DNA of 64,000 nt from positions 682,001 through 746,000 of the forward strand of contig NW_022881614.1 of NCBI RefSeq assembly GCF_003369915.1, read 5' to 3'. Of this stretch, positions 63,965 through 64,000 are shown in pieces. The stretch's first letter is position 1. Each line of letters opens with the position of its first letter. The stretch comes from Drosophila miranda (lineage: Eukaryota; Arthropoda; Insecta; Diptera; Drosophilidae). The notes beneath the pieces were generated by a model. That model worked only from the letters and a program-made list of their open reading frames with translations. It ran no database searches and was not told the DNA's origin. The position numbers were made by a program, and so were the translations under genes.

Positions 63965-64000
63965 GTGAGTGGACACTGAGTGAAAAGCTGGGAAAAATCG

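Overview
The window is nuclear DNA of a Drosophila. Genes are split by short GT-AG introns. The five recognisable host genes are typical fly genes, and the mobile elements are all insect types: BEL/Pao, Ty3/gypsy, Jockey/CR1-like LINE, hAT, PIF/Harbinger, Tc1/mariner and the DINE-1/mini-me family with its (TA)n and (GTCY)n microsatellites. Two of the genes (tun, Gpo1) are, from memory, on 2R (Muller element C) in D. melanogaster. The mixture of intact and decayed genes with deep TE nesting looks like a young degenerating chromosome, such as the neo-Y of D. miranda. That placement is inference only.

Layout. 1-12,166: nested wreckage. Two copies of a 3.3 kb BEL/Pao-like element that lacks reverse transcriptase and integrase sit inside copies of one Ty3/gypsy element, one in pol and one in a solo LTR, with DINE pieces and a Tc1-like stump between. 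12,167-20,194: a GC-rich, LTR-less retroelement with broken gag, a 1,964 bp tandem duplication carrying retropepsin and a 31-codon repeat, an integrase tail, and an unfamiliar 438-codon third ORF. 20,738-22,357 (-): sugar transporter with one intron shrunk to 23 nt. 24,529-25,650: probable solo LTR. 27,027-30,432 (+): tungus (N-terminal glutamine amidase), intact. 30,968-35,975: a 2.5 kb tandem duplication that copies the cGLR promoter and part of exon 1. 35,868-38,057 (+): a cGAS-like receptor (cGLR) with its catalytic residues and a repeat-bearing tail cut by a stop. 38,893-41,442 (-): Gpo1, mitochondrial glycerol-3-phosphate dehydrogenase, intact. 43,933-60,760: a Jockey/CR1-like LINE next to and split by DINE elements, which are split in turn by a hAT (itself carrying a PIF/Harbinger) and by a nearly intact gypsy element with a 1,384-codon gag-pol. 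61,163-63,964 (+): BBS9 with at least five disruptions, running off the window.

The host genes do not form one pathway. The biologically most interesting locus is the cGLR, a predicted cyclic-dinucleotide synthase of STING-type antiviral signalling, with a duplicated promoter. The TE part is a readable insertion history: LINE, then DINE, then gypsy/hAT, then BEL/Harbinger.
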